Assembly: GCA_903921945.1 (NCBI GenBank)
Contig: CAIXSC010000314.1
Coordinates: 1-15,823 of the forward strand
Origin: an uncultured Planctomycetaceae bacterium
GTDB taxonomy: Bacteria; Planctomycetota; Planctomycetia; Pirellulales; Pirellulaceae
Direction of reading: 5' to 3'
DNA: 15,823 nucleotides
Positions 14,447 through 15,823 of the stretch are shown here, one piece after another. A program made the position numbers and the translations under genes. How positions within the stretch are numbered: the first letter of the stretch is position 1; every line of letters begins with the position of its first letter. The notes beneath the pieces are model-generated. The model ran no database searches, had not been told where the DNA came from, and saw nothing but the letters and a program-made list of their open reading frames with translations.

Positions 14447-15532
14447 ATGAGGAAGCAAGCCGCTTACCAGCCGCCGCCGATCGATCTGAACCGGTACCCA
14501 CAGCCGCTGCCAGGCGGCAATGCGGAGAGCGGCGTCCCGGCCAGCGTTGGCCGAGCGGGCGTTGACTGGATAGGGACTTTACGGTTGGCCAGGTGCGGAT
14601 GGCTTACGACGCTCGTCTTCGCGGCTTGGTTGGGCGGCTTTGTGGGGTTGGCCGGATGCGTGCCCGGCGGCAGCAGCGACCAGCCTGAACTGGTTTGGGG
14701 GCGGCAAGGGTACTCGGACGGCCGGTTTCAAAAGCCGCGGGCGATGACCGCCGATGCGGAAGGACGCATCTACATCGTCGATCTCACGGCACGAATCCAG
14801 GTGTTTGATGGCGAAGGGCGGTTCCAGCGGTCGTGGCAGACGCCGCGCTCCGAATTCGGCCGTCCGACCGGTTTGTCGATCGACCGCGCCGGGCGGCTCA
14901 TGGTCGCCGACACCCACTACTACCGGATTCTGTTCTACACGCCGGAAGGCGAACTGCTGCCGGATTTAACGATCGGCGGCACCTATGGCGGTGGTCCCGG
15001 CGAGTTCGGTTTTGTGACGGACGTCTTGCAAGATGAAGACGGCTGTTATTACGTGTCGGAGTACGGTGAATTCGATCGGATCCAGAAGTTTTCGCCGGAC
15101 CGCAAATTCATCTGCCAGTGGGGCCGTCATGGAAACTCGCCCGGCGAGTTCCTTCGGCCGCAAAGCATGGCCATCGACGAACAACGGCAACTGTGGGTGG
15201 CGGACGCGTGTAACCACCGCATCCAGATTTTCGACCTCAAACAAAATCCGCCCGCATTCGTGCGAGCCATCGGAGGCTCGGACGCCGACGCTGGCGGTTG
15301 GAACTACCCGTATGGGCTGTTGCTGGGAGCCGACGACAGCTTTTACACCACCGAATACGGCAGTCACCGGGTACGGAAGTTTCGACGCGACGGCACGCCG
15401 CTCGCGTCGTGGGGTTCGCCCGGTCGCTTGCCCGGCCAACTCGTGCAACCATGGAGCCTCGCCCGCGACAACGCCGGCCGCCTCCATGTGCTCGATTCGT
15501 TCAACCACCGCGTGCAACGCATCCGGTTCTAG
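14447..15532 (+). CDS. NHL-repeat beta-propeller lipoprotein
   Basis: After a hydrophobic stretch ending in a lipobox (VGLAGC, Cys71 from the ATG) the protein consists of about six NHL-type repeats. Examples are PRAMTADAEGRIYIVDLTARIQVFD, PTGLSIDRAGRLMVADTHYYRILFY, PQSMAIDEQRQLWVADACNHRIQIFD and PWSLARDNAGRLHVLDSFNHRVQ at the end. This predicts a membrane-anchored beta-propeller facing the periplasm, probably for binding; no catalytic motif is seen. The start is uncertain. The ATG at 14447 has no binding site and puts 70 residues before the Cys, whereas TTG at 14585 has AGGGA 8 nt upstream and gives a normal 24-residue lipoprotein signal. It is divergent from the Sua5-phosphatase gene. Confidence 0.88.
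   Translation: MRKQAAYQPPPIDLNRYPQPLPGGNAESGVPASVGRAGVDWIGTLRLARCGWLTTLVFAAWLGGFVGLAGCVPGGSSDQPELVWGRQGYSDGRFQKPRAMTADAEGRIYIVDLTARIQVFDGEGRFQRSWQTPRSEFGRPTGLSIDRAGRLMVADTHYYRILFYTPEGELLPDLTIGGTYGGGPGEFGFVTDVLQDEDGCYYVSEYGEFDRIQKFSPDRKFICQWGRHGNSPGEFLRPQSMAIDEQRQLWVADACNHRIQIFDLKQNPPAFVRAIGGSDADAGGWNYPYGLLLGADDSFYTTEYGSHRVRKFRRDGTPLASWGSPGRLPGQLVQPWSLARDNAGRLHVLDSFNHRVQRIRF
14572..14576 (+). promoter_or_regulatory. Possible ribosome binding site for a TTG start of the NHL lipoprotein
   Basis: aggga lies 8 nt before TTG at 14585, which would begin MARCGWLTTLVFAAWLGG, a textbook lipoprotein signal. This supports the shorter form. Confidence 0.45.
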
Positions 15533-15690
15533 CCAAGGTCGCTCGAAAAACCGCTCGGGGTGATTCGCTGAACCCGCCGAGCAGCCAGGAACGCGAAGCC
15601 GGCGAGGGCAACGCTGCGAAGCATTTTTGGTCCATCCGGGATTCGTGTGGGTCCCGCCGAAGATTCGTGCCTCGCCGAACTTCCGAGCCA

Positions 15691-15717
15691 CGGCGCAAGC
15701 CAACGCGGCTTGCGCCG
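15691..15717. repeat. Perfect hairpin, 11-bp stem
   Basis: cggcgcaagcc (15691-15701) and ggcttgcgccg (15707-15717) are exact reverse complements around the loop aacgc. It lies about 160 bp after the NHL gene, with no T-tract directly after it. A short T-run (cttttaaat) appears only about 35 bp later. Confidence 0.85.
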
Positions 15718-15769
15718 CGGGATTTTCGGAGGCATGGCGCTGGTGTCCAACGGTCTTTTAAATCAGCAG

Positions 15770-15796
15770 CCGCTGGCGAAGTAACTCCGCCAGCGG
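15770..15796. repeat. Perfect hairpin, 9-bp stem
   Basis: ccgctggcg (15770-15778) and cgccagcgg (15788-15796) are exact reverse complements around a 9-nt loop. It is the second such element in 110 bp, which suggests an intergenic repeat family. Confidence 0.85.
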
Positions 15797-15823
15797 CCGG
15801 ATGCACCTTGGCGCACCCAAGAC

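Larger units (their letters stand above)
15533..15823. other. Non-coding 3' end of the window
   Basis: Short minus-strand frames (such as 15529-15750) cover this stretch, but they have no domain, no ribosome binding site and Arg/Ser/Pro-rich composition, and they run through a hairpin. I see only the two inverted repeats listed separately. Confidence 0.55.

Noticed and set aside
15529..15750. 73-aa minus-strand open frame with a short hydrophobic patch
   Set aside because: It overlaps the NHL stop codon and runs through a perfect hairpin; its Arg/Ser/Pro-rich composition is typical of noise in GC-rich DNA.

Overview
The window most likely comes from the chromosome of a planctomycete (Planctomycetia/Pirellulales-like). 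The grounds are high GC and a gene set typical of that phylum: a DUF1501 protein with a Tat-like leader, a DUF1570-type putative peptidase joined to leucine-rich repeats, a TIGR04222 membrane protein beside a COG4278-type gene, and an NHL-propeller lipoprotein. All family calls come from reading motifs, not from database searches. I see no rRNA, tRNA, CRISPR array, transposase or phage gene.

Layout. (1) 1-1759, plus strand: the 3' part of a gluzincin-like (HEVVH) protein with an Asp/Gly repeat linker and C-terminal LRRs; its N-terminus is cut by the window edge. (2) 1760-2460: about 700 bp without a convincing gene, holding a 21-bp tandem duplication, a GC hairpin and an AT-rich palindrome. 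(3) 2461-4631, plus strand: a membrane-protein cassette made of an unrecognised two-helix protein, a TIGR04222 protein, and a COG4278-like gene that appears broken by a frameshift and an internal deletion. (4) 4685-6106, minus strand: DUF1501 protein. (5) 6387-8216, plus strand: a membrane-tethered TrkA-N (Rossmann) protein with a C-terminal RyR domain. Its 3' end overlaps convergently with aceF. (6) 8170-12488, minus strand: aceE (homodimeric pyruvate dehydrogenase E1) followed by aceF (E2), separated by a nested hairpin. (7) 12615-14256, minus strand: a fusion of a Sua5/YrdC-like domain with a YwlE-type phosphatase, overlapping the start of rpiB. (8) 14447-15532, plus strand: NHL-repeat lipoprotein. 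(9) 15533-15823: non-coding, with two perfect GC hairpins.

How the genes work together. aceE and aceF supply the E1 and E2 subunits of the pyruvate dehydrogenase complex; no E3 gene is present here. The Sua5-like, phosphatase and rpiB order matches the Bacillus ywlC-ywlE-ywlF neighbourhood, with the first two genes fused. The CTGNTCR active site points to protein-arginine phosphatase activity rather than tyrosine phosphatase activity. Perfect GC-rich inverted repeats in several intergenic gaps look like a genome-wide repeat family.

The points most worth a second look are the broken COG4278-like gene, whose Cys/Gly hexapeptide tail is readable only after a frame change; the Sua5-YwlE fusion with an eroded Sua5 signature; and the TrkA-N/RyR protein. 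I found no clear multi-gene system that I would call undescribed.
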